DNA of 64,000 nt from Parvularia atlantis (Eukaryota; Opisthokonta; Rotosphaerida). The notes under the pieces are model-generated. The model saw only the letters and a program-made list of their open reading frames with translations. It was not told where the DNA came from and searched no databases. The stretch's first letter is position 1; each line of letters starts with the position of its first letter. Positions 1 to 10,055 of this stretch are shown one piece after another. The DNA lies in NCBI GenBank assembly GCA_943704415.1, contig CALSCO010000090.1, positions 1-64,000 on the forward strand. Reading direction: 5' to 3'. The translations under genes and the position numbers were made by a program.

Positions 1-31
1 CCCCCCCCCGCCACCGCCGGCCGCGCGCAGC

Positions 32-2598
32 ATGGACGTGCTTGCGGCGTACGGCAGCGACGACTCGGACGGCGACGACGCCGGCGCCGACGCGGCCGAC
101 GCGCCCGCCGCGCTGCAGCAGCCGTTCGGCGCGCTGCCGGCCGCCGCACGCACCGCCCCCGTGGCCGACGGCGCGGCGCTCGCGCGGCTCCAGATCAACC
201 TCACGCCCGACGTCCACGTCGAGGTGCGCGGGGCCGCGCTCTCGCGTCCGGGGGCTGACCCGCGCGGCGGCGGCGGCGGCAGGACCTGCGGATGGCCGTG
301 CCGTACCACCACCCGGCCAGCAAGGCCATCGCCTACAACGCGCCGTACGAGGCGCTGTACGCGCCTGTGCAGGGCCCGCAGCACCCGCTCGCGCACCTCG
401 GCATGGGCGGCCAGCGCAACAACGCCGCCGGTGCCGTTGCCGCTGCCGCTGGCGCCGCGTGCACGCCCCTGGCACGATGCTCACGACGGCGGCGCCGGTG
501 CAGGCCACGTCGAGATCGACGACATGTTTGACGGCTCATTCGAGACCCAGCGGCGCACCTTTGCGCGCCTCGGCTACGCGTACGACCCCTCGGCCGACGC
601 CGCCGGCAGCAGACGCGTTGTCGGCAACACGGCCCTCGCGGACGAGATCGGCGGTGCGCGCGTGCCTGCCGTGTGCGTGTGCCGCGGCTCACGGACAGAG
701 CGCGAGCAGCCGTGACGGTGATCGAGGACCTGCCGCAGAAGGTCCGGAGCGAGCGCAAGAAGAGGAAAGCTGTCGGCGACCCGATCGAGGACCCGCTCAC
801 GTACGAGGGGCCGTGGGCCGGCTTCGAGGGCGAGCGCATGCACCTGATCAACGACCGGCCGGTGCGACAGCGCGGCGCGCGCGTGTGGCTGAGCGGTCGC
901 GCTCACGCCGCCGCCACCTTAGGTCGAGCCCGAGCCGGTCGCGCAGCCCGGCGACAAGCCTGAGGAGGAGAAGATGACGTACGGCCCGGGCGTGGAGAAG
1001 ACCATGTTCCACGGCAAGGCCGAGCGCGACTACCTCGGCCGGACGTACATGCACGTGCCCACGGTGCGTCTCGTCCCGCGCGCGCACGGGGCGCTGCTCA
1101 TCGTGCCTGCGTGTATGCGCGCGCCAGGACGTCGACGTCAACCTGTCGCTCGAGCCTGGCGCACAGGAGTGCTTCCTGCCGAAGCGGCTCGTGCACACAT
1201 GGTGCGCCCGGGCGGCGACGGCGGCGCGCGTGCTCACGCGGCGGCGCGCTGCCAGGACCGGGCACACGAAGGGGGTGACGGCGATCCGCTTCTTCCCCAA
1301 GTCGGCGCACCTGCTCCTGTCATGCAGCATGGACACAAAAGTCAAGGTGCGTCCGCGCCGCAGTTCGATGTCGTGCGCGTGCGATGATGACGGTGGCGAC
1401 CCCCGGGCGCAGCTGTGGGACGTGTACCACAACCGCCAATGCCTGCGCACGTACATGGGCCACTCCAAGGCCGTGCGCGACATCTGCTTCACCAACGACG
1501 GGCGCCAGTTCCTGACGGCGTCGTACGACAAGTTTGTGAAGCAGTGGGACACGGAGACGGGTGCGCGCGCGCGTGCTTGTGCATGGCAAGCGACGCGGAG
1601 CTGAGCGAGGCGCGCAGGCAAGTGCACCGCGTCGTTCAACATGAAGCGACTGCCGTACTGCGTCAAGTATCACCCGGACGACGACAAGCAGCATATCTTC
1701 CTGGCGGGCTGTGGCGACAAGAAGATTATCCAGGTGGAGTTTGCGTGTTGGTCTGCCTCGTCCGCGCCCTGCTCACGCCGTAGGCGCCTGCACGCGCAGT
1801 ACGACGTGCGCACGAACCAGATCACGCAGGAGTACGACCAGCACCTCGCCGCCGTCAACACGATCACGTTCGTCGACAACAACCGGCGCTTTGTGTCGAC
1901 CTCGGACGACAAGACGATGCGCGTGTGGGACTGGTGCGTGCTGCGGCTGCTGCTTCTGCTGCTGCGCTTGCACTGCGAGCGCTGTGCTTACATCGCCGCG
2001 CCGCGCAGGGACATCCCCGTGACGATCAAATACATCGCCGACCCGGCCATGCACGCCGTGTCGGCCGCGGCGATGTACCCCGGCAGTGCGGGCGTATGCG
2101 CATGTGCGACGCGGCAGCTGACGTCCGTCTGCGCCCGCAGGCAAGTGGTGGCTCGGCCAGTCGATGGACAACCAGATCGTCGTGTACGGCGCGGGCGAGC
2201 GGTTCCGGCAAAACGCAAAAAAGGCGCGCCCGCTGCGCGCCGTCATGCGTCGCACGCGGCGCGACGTGCTCTGACCGCGCGGCGGGCGCAGACGTTCCGC
2301 GGGCACATCGTGGCTGGGTACGCGTGCCAGGTGGGCGTGTCGCCGGACGGGCGGTTTGTGATGAGCGGCGACTCGGTCGGGAAGCTGTTCTTCTGGGACT
2401 GGAAGACGAGCAGAATAATCAAGTGCGCCGGCCGGGCGGGCGGGCTGAGCGTGTGCAGCTGATCGTGCGTGTGTGTGCGCGCGCGGCAGGAGCATGAAGG
2501 TGCACGACCAGGTGACGATCGGCTGCGAGTGGCACCCGCACGAGCCGTCCAAGGTGGCCACGTGCTCGTGGGACGGCACGATCAAGTTCTGGGACTGA
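32..2598 (+). CDS. CDC40: Pre-mRNA splicing factor PRP17/CDC40, WD40 protein
   Basis: Spliceosomal WD40 protein needed for the second catalytic step of splicing in the nucleus. Fourteen exons join to 581 codons, close to the size I recall for human CDC40. Introns: 224-282, 431-503, 654-709, 862-922, 1064-1127, 1202-1255, 1347-1412, 1561-1617, 1734-1799, 1934-2008, 2086-2140, 2224-2291 and 2423-2489. Family landmarks are an acidic N-terminus, [36 protein letters not shown], then a C-terminal seven-blade propeller with [51 protein letters not shown] and a terminal blade ending IKFWD. The twelfth intron has a GC donor; without it the propeller frame jumps. The ATG at 32 is the first in frame; the 5' UTR is cut by the window edge. 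Identification is by family knowledge, exon joins by frame and splice signals. Confidence 0.95.
2224..2291 (+). other. GC-AG intron in CDC40
   Basis: The exon ends AAG and the intron begins GCGCGC and ends GCGCAG, with CTGAC 22 nt before the end. It is the only join I found that links the [11 protein letters not shown] exon to the [10 protein letters not shown] exon in frame. Confidence 0.75.
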
Positions 2599-2799
2599 GC
2601 GAGCGGGCGAGACCGGTGAGAGCGAGAGCGAGGGCGAGAGCGAGAGCGACTGAGAGAGCGACTGAGAGAGCAGAGCGAGACCTGTGTGCGCGACTGTCAC
2701 GCTTCCATCTTGCTTGTCGTCCGCCACTCGCTCGCCGTCCGCGCCACACCCAGCCGCCTCACCCGCCCGCCGCCCGCCACGCCGCACCGCGCCGCCCGG
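2599..2799. repeat. GA-rich simple repeat in intergenic spacer
   Basis: Spacer between two same-strand genes. From about 2612 to 2675 it is a degenerate run of GAGAGC/GAGCGA units, and the rest is C-rich leader. No coding potential was recognised; it should hold the CDC40 3' end and the promoter of the next gene. Confidence 0.6.
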
Positions 2800-3065
2800 A
2801 TGGAGCTGATCCCCAAGATCGGGCTGCTCGTGCTGCAGGTGCGGCGGCGGCGACGGATGACGTCGCGGTGGCGCCGACGTGGCGCGCGACTGACGTGACA
2901 GCCAGGCGCGCACCGCGCCCGCCGCGCCGCCCGCGCCGCCCGCAGCCGACGCGGCCGTGCGCGCGCGGCTCGACGCGTGGAAGAACGGCGAGGCCGTGCA
3001 CATCGACGTGACGCGCGAGGGCTGGCTGCTGGAGCGGTGGACGCTCACGTACGAGCCGCACGGCG

Positions 3066-3101
<36 letters not shown>

Positions 3102-5619
3102 CGTCGCAGCAGCAGCAGCGCAACAGCGACCTCGTCGTGCTCGTGCAGTCGCTCTACAGCCGCCTGCGCGCCCTCCCGCTCGACGCGCGCATCCGCAGCG
3201 GCGCCATGCCCAAGGCCGCCCTCGCCGTCACGTGCGCCCCGCCTGCCGTCTGCACCGCCTGCCGTGCCGCCGCCCTTGACGCGCCGCCCCGCGCCGCAGC
3301 GTGTCGAGCGCAGCGCCGCCGCCCTTCCCCGAGCACAAGGCGCGCCCATCGGCCTGCCCGTCAGTCGGCTCGTCTGACATGTGCGCGCGCCCCGCAGAAC
3401 GACCCGCCCTGGGTCGCCGTGCACCGCTTCCGCCCCGCCGAGACCTCGTTCGGCACGATCGTCCTCGCCGTCCACTTCTGGCGCTTCCACGATCCGGCCA
3501 CGGACGCCTCGTCGTCCGCGCGCGCCCCGGCCGCTGCCGTCGCCGCGCCGTTTGTGCGCCGCGCTGCGGACAACGACGAGGAGGACGACGACGAGGACGA
3601 GGACGACGACGACGACGGCACCAGGGAACTCGACGTCGTTGTGCAGACCGCGCGCCTCAAGACCGACGCCGTCGCCGTGCCGCGCCAGGACGTGTCGCGC
3701 GTGCAGCACCACGTGCAGCCGCTCGGCAGCCCCCGCCCCGAGCCGCTGCTGGTCAAGCGGGCGACGGCGATGGCCGAGTTGCACCTCGGCCAGGCCATGG
3801 CGCGCCCCGACGCGGTTAGTGGCCTCATTCGCTCGCCAGCGTCACTGCGACTGACGTGGTCGCACGTGTGCTACCAGCAAAACGCGTACGGGCGGCCGAT
3901 GTCGCTCTTTGGCATCGACGTGGGCGCGCGGCCACCGGGCGACGACGAGCACGGCGGCGACGGCGACGACGGTGATGGCCACGGAGACGGCGACGGGATG
4001 CGCGCCCCGGTCCTGTCGACGTCGGCGCCGATGATCATCGGTTCGCGGCTGCGGCAGGACATCAGCCGGTTCTCGTCGTCGGACGAAGACAGCGCGGGCA
4101 TGAGCAGTGCGTGCGCCCGCCGGCCTGCTGTGTGTGTGCACGCACAGCTCACACCCGGACAGACGCGACCGACCACGGCGACGTCGCGTCCTCGCATAAG
4201 CTGGCCGCCGACCCGTTCCTGTACCGCGCGTCGCCGCGCCCGTCGCCGTCCTTCACGCGCTCGCGCCTGAGTGACGGCGGCTTTGGCGCGCGGCAGCTAT
4301 CGGGCGAGATGTTTGGGTCGCTGCTGGGCTCGTACGAGGCATGCGCGCGCGGGCTGCGCCGTCTGTCGCGCACTGAGCCCGCGCGCAGGAGTCGATCCTG
4401 AACGGGCGCATGTCGTCGTCGCCCTCGAAGCCTATCGACTTTGTGGCCGAGATTGGCGTGTTTGGGCAGGGTGCGCGGCGACACAGCGCAGAGGGGGGGG
4501 GGGGGGGGGGGGGGGGGCAATATTCCTGACGACGCGCGCGCACAGGCAAGTGCAAGCCCTCGCTCAAGTGCCCGCCACACGTGATCCTGCCGTGCCCGGC
4601 CACGTTCTACCTCTCGCCGCTCGACAACTTGCCGTCGCCGTACGGTGCGTGAGGGTCGCCCGCCCGCACAGTCGCTGAGCGCGCCGGCAGTCGGCATGGT
4701 CGACCTTGAGCGCGGCCTGCAGGACCGCAACCCGCCGGGCCTCATGCGCCTGCCGCCAAAGGGCATGTTGCAGCTGGTGCGCGGCGTGTGCGCGTGCGTG
4801 ACACCAAGACGCAGCTGACACCCCACGTCGTGCGCAGATCATCAAGAACCCCAACAAGACCGTCGTCAAGGTGTTCCTCGTCTCGTACGACTTTAGCGAC
4901 ATGCCAAGTGGCACCAAGACGTTCCTGCGGCAGAAGAGGCACGCCACGCCACGCTCGCTCGCCCGCTGCGGCACTGACGCTCGCCCCTGCACCAGCTACT
5001 CGCAGACGCCTCCGCACGGCCTGCGCTACGCCGTACACCTCAAGTTTGTGTGCACGGGCCGGCGGCACGTGTTCCTGCACCGCGACGTGCGCGTCGTCTT
5101 CTCGCACTTTATGCCCGACAGGTGCGCGTGAGACCAGCCGGCACTGACGGCGCTGACGGCGCGCGCAGCTCCGAGAAGCTCCGGGTCGTGCTGGCCGAGG
5201 CCAGCCCCAAGTACATGGCCGCGAGCGTCGGCGGCACGGCGTCGGCGGCGGCGACGGCGCCTGGGCGAGACGACGACGACGACGGCGAGGGCGACGTGGT
5301 GGACGCGATGCTCGTCGACCGCGACCGCGACGGCGAGCGCACGCCCAGCAGCAGGAAGAGCGTCCGGCCGGCGCACGCGACCGCGCGGGGCTTTGCGCCC
5401 GCCGCCGCCGCAGCAACAGCGGCGGCCGCAGCAGCCGACACGCCGCCCTTGGGCGCGCTCATGCCCAACCCCGCGCGCGCGGCCTTCTCGACCAAGGCGA
5501 CGGGGAGCCCGTCGTCGCTCTCGGCGGGGCTCAAGGCGGTGGCGGCGGCGGCCAAGGCCGGGAGTACACCGCCCGCGGCGAGTCCGCCGGCCGTCGTGCT
5601 CGGCTTTGCGCTGCAGTAA
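2800..5619 (+). CDS. Atos/FAM214 homologue (DUF4210 plus Chromosome_seg region) with HORMA/ATG13-like N-terminus
   Basis: The C-terminal half matches the Atos (FAM214) family: LGSYE followed by SILNGRMSSSPSKP (DUF4210), FVAEIGVFGQGKC, LKCPPHVILPCPATFY, YGVGMVDLERG, NPNKTVVKVFLVSYDFSDMP and FLHRDVRVVFSHFMPD (Chromosome_seg region). The N-terminal part has LLERWTLTYE, a glutamine tract (3066-3118), VVLVQSLYSRLRALP and PAETSFGTIVLAVHFW, which resemble the HORMA region of ATG13. The middle holds an acidic stretch and low-complexity linkers. Introns include 2839-2905, three with GC donors (3340-3397, 4339-4388, 4939-4995), and one carrying a 25-base G run. Atos proteins are nuclear or cytoplasmic regulators with poorly defined biochemistry. 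The C-terminal assignment is firm; whether the N-terminus is a true HORMA fold is inference. Confidence 0.85.
3066..3118 (+). repeat. CAG repeat encoding polyglutamine
   Basis: A CAG run, interrupted once by TCGTCG, codes for glutamine in the N-terminal half of the Atos homologue, just after the LLERWTLTYE segment. Confidence 0.9.
3340..3397 (+). other. GC-AG intron in the Atos homologue (first)
   Basis: The donor is AAG|GCGCGC. CTGAC lies just before GTGCGCGCGCCCCGCAG. The intron joins FPEHK to NDPPWVAVHRF, which lie in different frames. Confidence 0.65.
4339..4388 (+). other. GC-AG intron in the Atos homologue (second)
   Basis: The donor is GAG|GCATGC and the acceptor GCGCGCAG, with CACTGAG as the branch-like motif. 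It joins LGSYE to ESILNGRM, a conserved junction in DUF4210; the nearby GT gives a stop. Confidence 0.75.
4493..4517 (+). repeat. 25-base G homopolymer inside an intron
   Basis: The run lies in the intron between GVFGQ and KCKPSLKC of the Atos homologue. It could fold as a G-quadruplex in RNA, and its true length is uncertain because homopolymers are prone to miscounting. Confidence 0.85.
4939..4995 (+). other. GC-AG intron in the Atos homologue (third)
   Basis: The donor is AG|GCACGC and the acceptor CACCAG, with a CTGAC branch-like motif. It joins TFLRQK to SYSQTPPHGLRY in phase. No GT donor exists nearby. Confidence 0.7.
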
Positions 5620-5687
5620 TGAGCGGATCGCGCGCACTCGCGCACGAGTACAGCTGTGTGCATACGGAAACAGAACACGCAAGACGC

Positions 5688-6432
5688 TCACGCGGCGTGC
5701 GCCTGGGCGGCGGCGGCGGCGGCGGGCGCGTCGGGGCGCTGGGCGCGCTTCTTGTGGTAGTCCTTGATCGCGCCCTGGATAGCGTCCTCGGCGAGCATCG
5801 AGCAGTGCAGCTTGACCGGCGGCAGGCTGCGCGCGGCGGCATCGGCGGCTGAGCGCATCGCACATGCATCGTGTCTCTGCCCGCGGCCGCACCTGAGCTC
5901 GCGCGCGATGTCGGTGTTCTTGATGGTCTTGGCCTCATCCAGGTTCTTGCCGATGATCATCGTCGTGGCGAGCGACGAGCTGTAGCGGCAGGGCCGCGGC
6001 GGTGAGCGCGACGTCGCGAGCCGCGCGGCCGCAGAGCGCGCGCGCGCGCACGAGGCGATGGCCGAGCCGCAGCCGAACGTCTTGAACTTGGCGTTGACAA
6101 TCTTGCCGTGGTCGTCGACCTCGATCTTTGTGCCGTTCGCGGCTCAGCCCGGCGCAACGTCCGGCGCGACGTCCGACGCGCACCTGCAGCTTCATCACGT
6201 CGCCGCACGCGGGGGCGCCGACGACGGCCGTGCCGACGGCGGCGCTGTTCTTGTCGAGCGAGCCGACGTTGCGCGGGTTCTCGTAGTGGTTGATGACCTG
6301 CGCGCGTCCCCCTCACGTCAGCAAGCGGGCAGTCGTGCTAAGAGCGTGAACACGCACGTTCTGGTGGTACGCGCGGGCGAGCGCCGGGCGCAGGACGGTC
6401 GCGGCGACGGCGGGGCGCAGGCGCAGGAGCAT
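5688..6432 (-). CDS. ISCU: Mitochondrial iron-sulfur cluster scaffold protein ISCU
   Basis: Scaffold on which the cysteine desulfurase complex builds [2Fe-2S] clusters in the mitochondrial matrix. Five exons join to 162 residues; introns are 6298-6357, 6126-6183, 5980-6051 and 5827-5892. The protein begins with an arginine- and alanine-rich presequence (MLLRLRPAVAATVLRP), then VINHYENPRNVGSLDKN, APACGDVMKLQ, FKTFGCGSAIASS, EAKTIKNTDIARELS, the HscA-binding motif LPPVKLHCSMLAEDA, and a short alanine-rich tail. The three cluster-ligand cysteines and the aspartate after the first are all present. The start at 6432 is the only ATG giving the presequence in frame. The gene diverges from the kinase gene and converges with the Atos homologue 68 bp away. 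Confidence 0.95.
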
Positions 6433-6466
6433 TGGCGGCGGACGAGGCGACGACAGAGGCGACGAG

Positions 6467-6468
<2 letters not shown>

Positions 6469-6499
<31 letters not shown>
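6469..6499. repeat. GA dinucleotide repeat in divergent promoter
   Basis: A (GA)n tract in the 120-bp spacer between the ISCU and kinase start codons. Such purine tracts are common promoter-proximal elements; here it may serve both genes (inference). Confidence 0.6.
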
Positions 6500-6502
<3 letters not shown>

Positions 6503-6552
6503 CAAAGTGCCGCCGGCCATCACAAGCGCGCGGCACAGACAGCGCGACACCC

Positions 6553-8010
6553 ATGGCGGCGGATGCGGCACGTGACGCGCATGCGGCGGATCATCCCTCG
6601 GCGGCGGCGGCGGCGGCGGCGGCGGCGGATGCGGCGGACGAGGCGCGCGACGGGCAGTGGGACGCGCTCGAGGGCGAGCCCGTGCTCGAGGCGGCCGGGC
6701 GGCCCGACGCCGGGCTCGAGCAGGAGGTGGTCGGGTACGGCGCGCACAGCATCGTGCGGCTGCTCCCCGGCGGCGCGCGCGTTGTCAAGAGCGTTGGGTT
6801 CGCCGACTGCAGCCCCGCCGCCGCCTCCGAGCTGCGCCGGCTCGTGGCCAACGAGACCGCGGTGCTCATGCGCCTGCACACGCACCACCCAAACCTCGTC
6901 CGCATCCACGGCATCGTCGACGAGCCCACGCGCGTCGGCGTCATCCTCGACTACGCCCCCGGGCGCGACCTCGCCAAGCTCGTGCGCGAGGCCGGCGCGC
7001 GCACCGAGGATCAGGCTCGCGGCGTCATCACGCAGCTCGTCAGTGTGCTGCAGTACATCCACGTGCGTGCGCTCGCACTGTCCTCCCACATCAGCCTGCG
7101 CACTCAGCCGCCGCCGCGCCGCAGACCATGGGCTTCGTGCACGGCGACATCAAGCTCGAGAACGTCGTGTTGGACGACGCCACGGGCATGATCAAGCTCG
7201 TCGACTTTGGCTGCGCGCGCAAGGTCAGCGCGCCCTCGCGCTCGGCCAGCGCCGAGAACCTCCTGGCAGCGACGTCGACAGCACCCGCGTCAACATCCGT
7301 GTCCGCGTCGGCACCCGGAGCAGCAGCGGCGGCGGGCACAGGCGGCGACGCGGCGGCAGCGGGGACGTCGGCGCTGCAGACCGCCGTCAACATCTTCAAG
7401 TGGGCCTTCGCCTGGGTCCCGCGCACCGTCCCCGCCGAAATCTCTGGTCGCCAGCCCAACCAGGCCATCTTTGGCTCGCTGTTCTATGCCGCGCCCGAGC
7501 TGCTCTTCCCGCGGCGGTCCGAGCTGGCCGCGGGCAAGCACCCGTTCGCGTCGGACGTGTGGGCGCTCGGCGTGCTGCTGTACGCGCTGCTGACGGCGCG
7601 GCTGCCGTTTGGGCCAATCTCGCGCAAGCTGTCGGGCGCGGACGAGCGGCACCGCGTGCGCGAGGAGATCTGGGCGGCGCGCGTGTGCTTCCCGCAGGAC
7701 CAGGACGTGGCCGACGCCCCGGTCGTGAGCGAGCACGCGCGGTCGCTCATCCTCGGCATGCTGCAGCGAGACCCGGCGCAGCGCCTTACGTGCGCCCGGC
7801 GTGCGTGCGCGGCACGGCACGGCATGCTGACCCCGGCGCTCGTGCTTGCGCAGCCTTGACCAGGTCAAGGAGCACCCGTGGTTCATGATGGCCTTCCCGG
7901 ACAACGCCAGCCACGTATCAACCGAGGCGCCGGGTACGGACGTGTCGTCGCTCGCGGACGAGGGCGCTGCGGGTGCGCCCGAGCCGACCAAGTCTGAGCT
8001 CGCAAGCTGA
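6553..8010 (+). CDS. Serine/threonine protein kinase, non-RD
   Basis: Single protein-kinase domain of about 300 residues in a 443-residue protein (introns 7063-7124 and 7790-7853). After an alanine-rich N-terminus come a glycine-loop-like VVGYGAHSIVRLL, the ATP lysine in ARVVKSV, the catalytic loop GFVHGDIKLENVVL and VDFGCARK. An alanine/serine-rich insert of about 80 residues precedes the activation-segment end FGSLFYAAPELL, followed by HPFASDVWALGVLLYALLTARLPF and RDPAQRLT. The usual HRD arginine is glycine (HGD), so activation-loop phosphorylation may not control it. Kinase motifs are seen directly; I cannot place the subfamily or substrate. The 5' spacer is shared with ISCU. Confidence 0.85.
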
Positions 8011-8051
8011 GTGATCGCCGTAGTGCTGGCTTTTGACACGGATCACAGTGC

Positions 8052-8243
8052 TCACTGTGTGCCTTTGAGGTGAATTTGATCTGGTTGATGACCTGGACGT
8101 AGCCCATGATGTGCGCGTCCATTCGTCGGCCTTCGGTCGCCGCAGATGTCGCTGTCGCCCACCACCAACACGCGCCCATCGAGCAGCACCGCGCCCGCCG
8201 TACGGTACTGCCCCGTCGTCATGTCTGGGCGGGCGCATCTCAC
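8052..8243 (-). pseudogene. Possible relic of a kelch/galactose-oxidase-like gene
   Basis: Read on the minus strand, 8243 downwards encodes TGQYRTAGAVLLDGRVLVVG, which looks like one kelch blade. A following stretch in another frame reads MDAHIMGYVQVINQIKF. There are no flanking exons and the frame is lost, so I read it as a decayed fragment. It could also be chance coding in a promoter. Confidence 0.3.
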
Positions 8244-8287
8244 CCGGGTAAAGTGTGTGTGTCACATACTCCGAACAACCGTGACAG

Positions 8288-8300
8288 TTTTTGGCGCCAA
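8288..8300. promoter_or_regulatory. E2F-like site upstream of RFC3
   Basis: TTTTTGGCGCCAA contains the palindrome TTGGCGCCAA, matching the E2F/DP consensus, and ends 12 bp before the RFC3 ATG. E2F sites drive replication genes in S phase in animals, plants and several protists; the role here is inferred. Confidence 0.5.
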
Positions 8301-8312
8301 GTGCCGGGCGCG

Positions 8313-9999
8313 ATGTCGGGCGCGCTGTGGGTCGACCGGCACCGGCCGACGTCGCTCGACCGGCTGGACCACCACCCGGACGTGACGGAGCAACTGCGGC
8401 GCCTGGTGCGGGGGGGGCCGCGCGGTGTGAGGCAGCGTGAGGCGCCGCTGACCGTCCGCGCGACCGACAGGCCAACGCGGGCGACTTCCCCCACCTCGTC
8501 GTCTTCGGCCCGCCGGGTGCCGGTGCGCGCCGAGCGGCTGCTCGTGCGGGTGGCGTCGAGGCTCACACGGGCGTGTGCGGGGCGCAGGCAAGAAGACCCG
8601 CATCAACGCCGTCCTGCGCGAGATCTTTGGCGCCGGCGTCGACAAGGTGAGCCGCTGTGCCAGCGCCGACGTCGCTTACCGCGGATGCGCCGCCCTTGCA
8701 GCTCAAGATCGATCACAAGGCGTTCGAGGTGCGTGCATCCGCGCGCCCGCGTGTACCGGGACGCACGCGGGTGACCGGCGCGCGCGCGGCGCAGACGCCG
8801 TCGGGCAAGAAGATGGATCTGAACGTGATCAGCAGCAACTACCACATCGAGATGAACCCGAGGTGCGCGCCGCTGGGCCGCGCGGCGTGCGCTCACGCTG
8901 GGCCCGCGCACGCCGCGCAGCGACGTCGGCAACCAGGACCGCGTCGTTGTGCAGGAGGTGATCAAGGAGATCGCGCAGACGCAGCAGCTCGACCTCGGCT
9001 CGCCGCGCAGCTTCAAAGGCGCGCGGCACAGCCCCGCGGGTGTGAGTCGAGGGTGCTGATGCCGCGCCCGCGTGGCTACCGCAGTCGTCGTTGTGCATGA
9101 GGCAGGCCTGCTCACGCGCGACGCCCAGGCGGGCCTGCGCCGCACGATGGAGAAGTACATGTGCGTCTCGCGCGAAGAGAGAAGCCGCGCCGCCTCACAA
9201 ACGCGGCGGCGCAGGGGCAACTTGCGCATGATCATCTGCTGCAACGCCACGTCGAAGCTGATCGCGCCGATCCGCTCGCGCTGCCTGCTCGTTCGCGTAC
9301 CCGCGCCGTCAGTGGACGACGTGCGTGCGCCGTGCGCGCCGCGACGTGTGCTGATGGTCGCGCAGGTCTGCCACATCCTGGACAAGGTCGCGCAGAAGGA
9401 GCGCATCCAGCTGCCCGAGGCGTTTGCGCGGTGCGCGCGAGACGTGCGAGCGCCTTGCGTTAGCTGAGCGCGCCGCAGACGTATCGCAGTCGCCTCCGAG
9501 CGCAACCTGCGCCGCGCGCTGCTCATGCTTGAGGCCGCGCACGCCCAGCGGTGCCGCGCCTTGCACAATGCCGCGTGCTGCAGGCGCCCTGACGGCTGGC
9601 GCACAGGTACCCCTTCGTGGACAACCAGCCGGTCGAGGTCGCAGACTGGCAAAAGTACACGCAGGACATTGCTCGAGCCGTCATCGCCGAGCAGTCGCCC
9701 GCGCGGCTGCAGGAGACGCGCGCGCGGCTGTACGAGCTGCTGGTGCACTGCATTCCGCCCACGACCGTGCTCAAGGTGCGGCGCCCGCGTGGCCACGCCC
9801 CACCTGACGCCGGCTGCAGGTGCTCGCGTTTGAGCTCGCCAAGCTGATCGACAGCGACCTCAAGAGCGAGGTACTGCAGCAGGCGGCGCTGTACGAGCAC
9901 CGGATGCAGCTCGGCAGCAAGCCGATCTTCCACCTCGAGGCGTTTGTGGCCAAGTTTATGGCGATCTACAAGCAATTCCTGCAAGAGATGGCGTTGTAG
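8313..9999 (+). CDS. RFC3: Replication factor C subunit 3 (clamp loader)
   Basis: Small subunit of the RFC complex that loads PCNA at primer-template junctions. Exons read LWVDRHRPTSLDRLDHH, GDFPHLVVFGPPGAGKKTR (Walker A), MDLNVISSNYHIEMNPSD, VGNQDRVVVQEVIKEIAQ, VVVVHEAGLLTRDAQAGLRR (Walker B position VHEA, degenerate), NLRMIICCNATSKLIAPIRS (SRC box), RVPAPSVDD, RNLRRALLMLEA and the collar segment YEHRMQLGSKPIFHLEAFVA. The order and the C-terminus fit RFC3 (yeast Rfc5). Introns include 8406-8470, 8523-8587 and 9019-9084; the last has a GC donor if the family alignment is right. It converges with SDS22, 56 bp away. Confidence 0.95.
9019..9084 (+). other. Probable GC-AG intron in RFC3
   Basis: The donor AAAG|GCGCGC joins SFK directly to VVVVHEAG as the family expects. 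A GT donor 30 nt downstream would also keep frame but would add about ten residues, so this one is less certain. Confidence 0.5.
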
Positions 10000-10055
10000 A
10001 GCAGTTTCGTTCGCGGCGCTTGCACAGAACACAATGCTCACGCTCAGGAGGGCCC

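Larger units (their letters stand above)
8011..8312. other. Intergenic spacer, kinase to RFC3
   Basis: 302 bp with no intact gene. The minus strand carries a kelch-like relic (8052-8243). The right end carries an E2F-like palindrome next to the RFC3 start. The rest shows nothing I can name. Confidence 0.6.

Noticed and set aside
2140-2291. Apparent frameshift in CDC40 between KWWLGQ and TFRGH
   Set aside because: Explained by a GC-AG intron (2224-2291) that gives a protein of the expected size.
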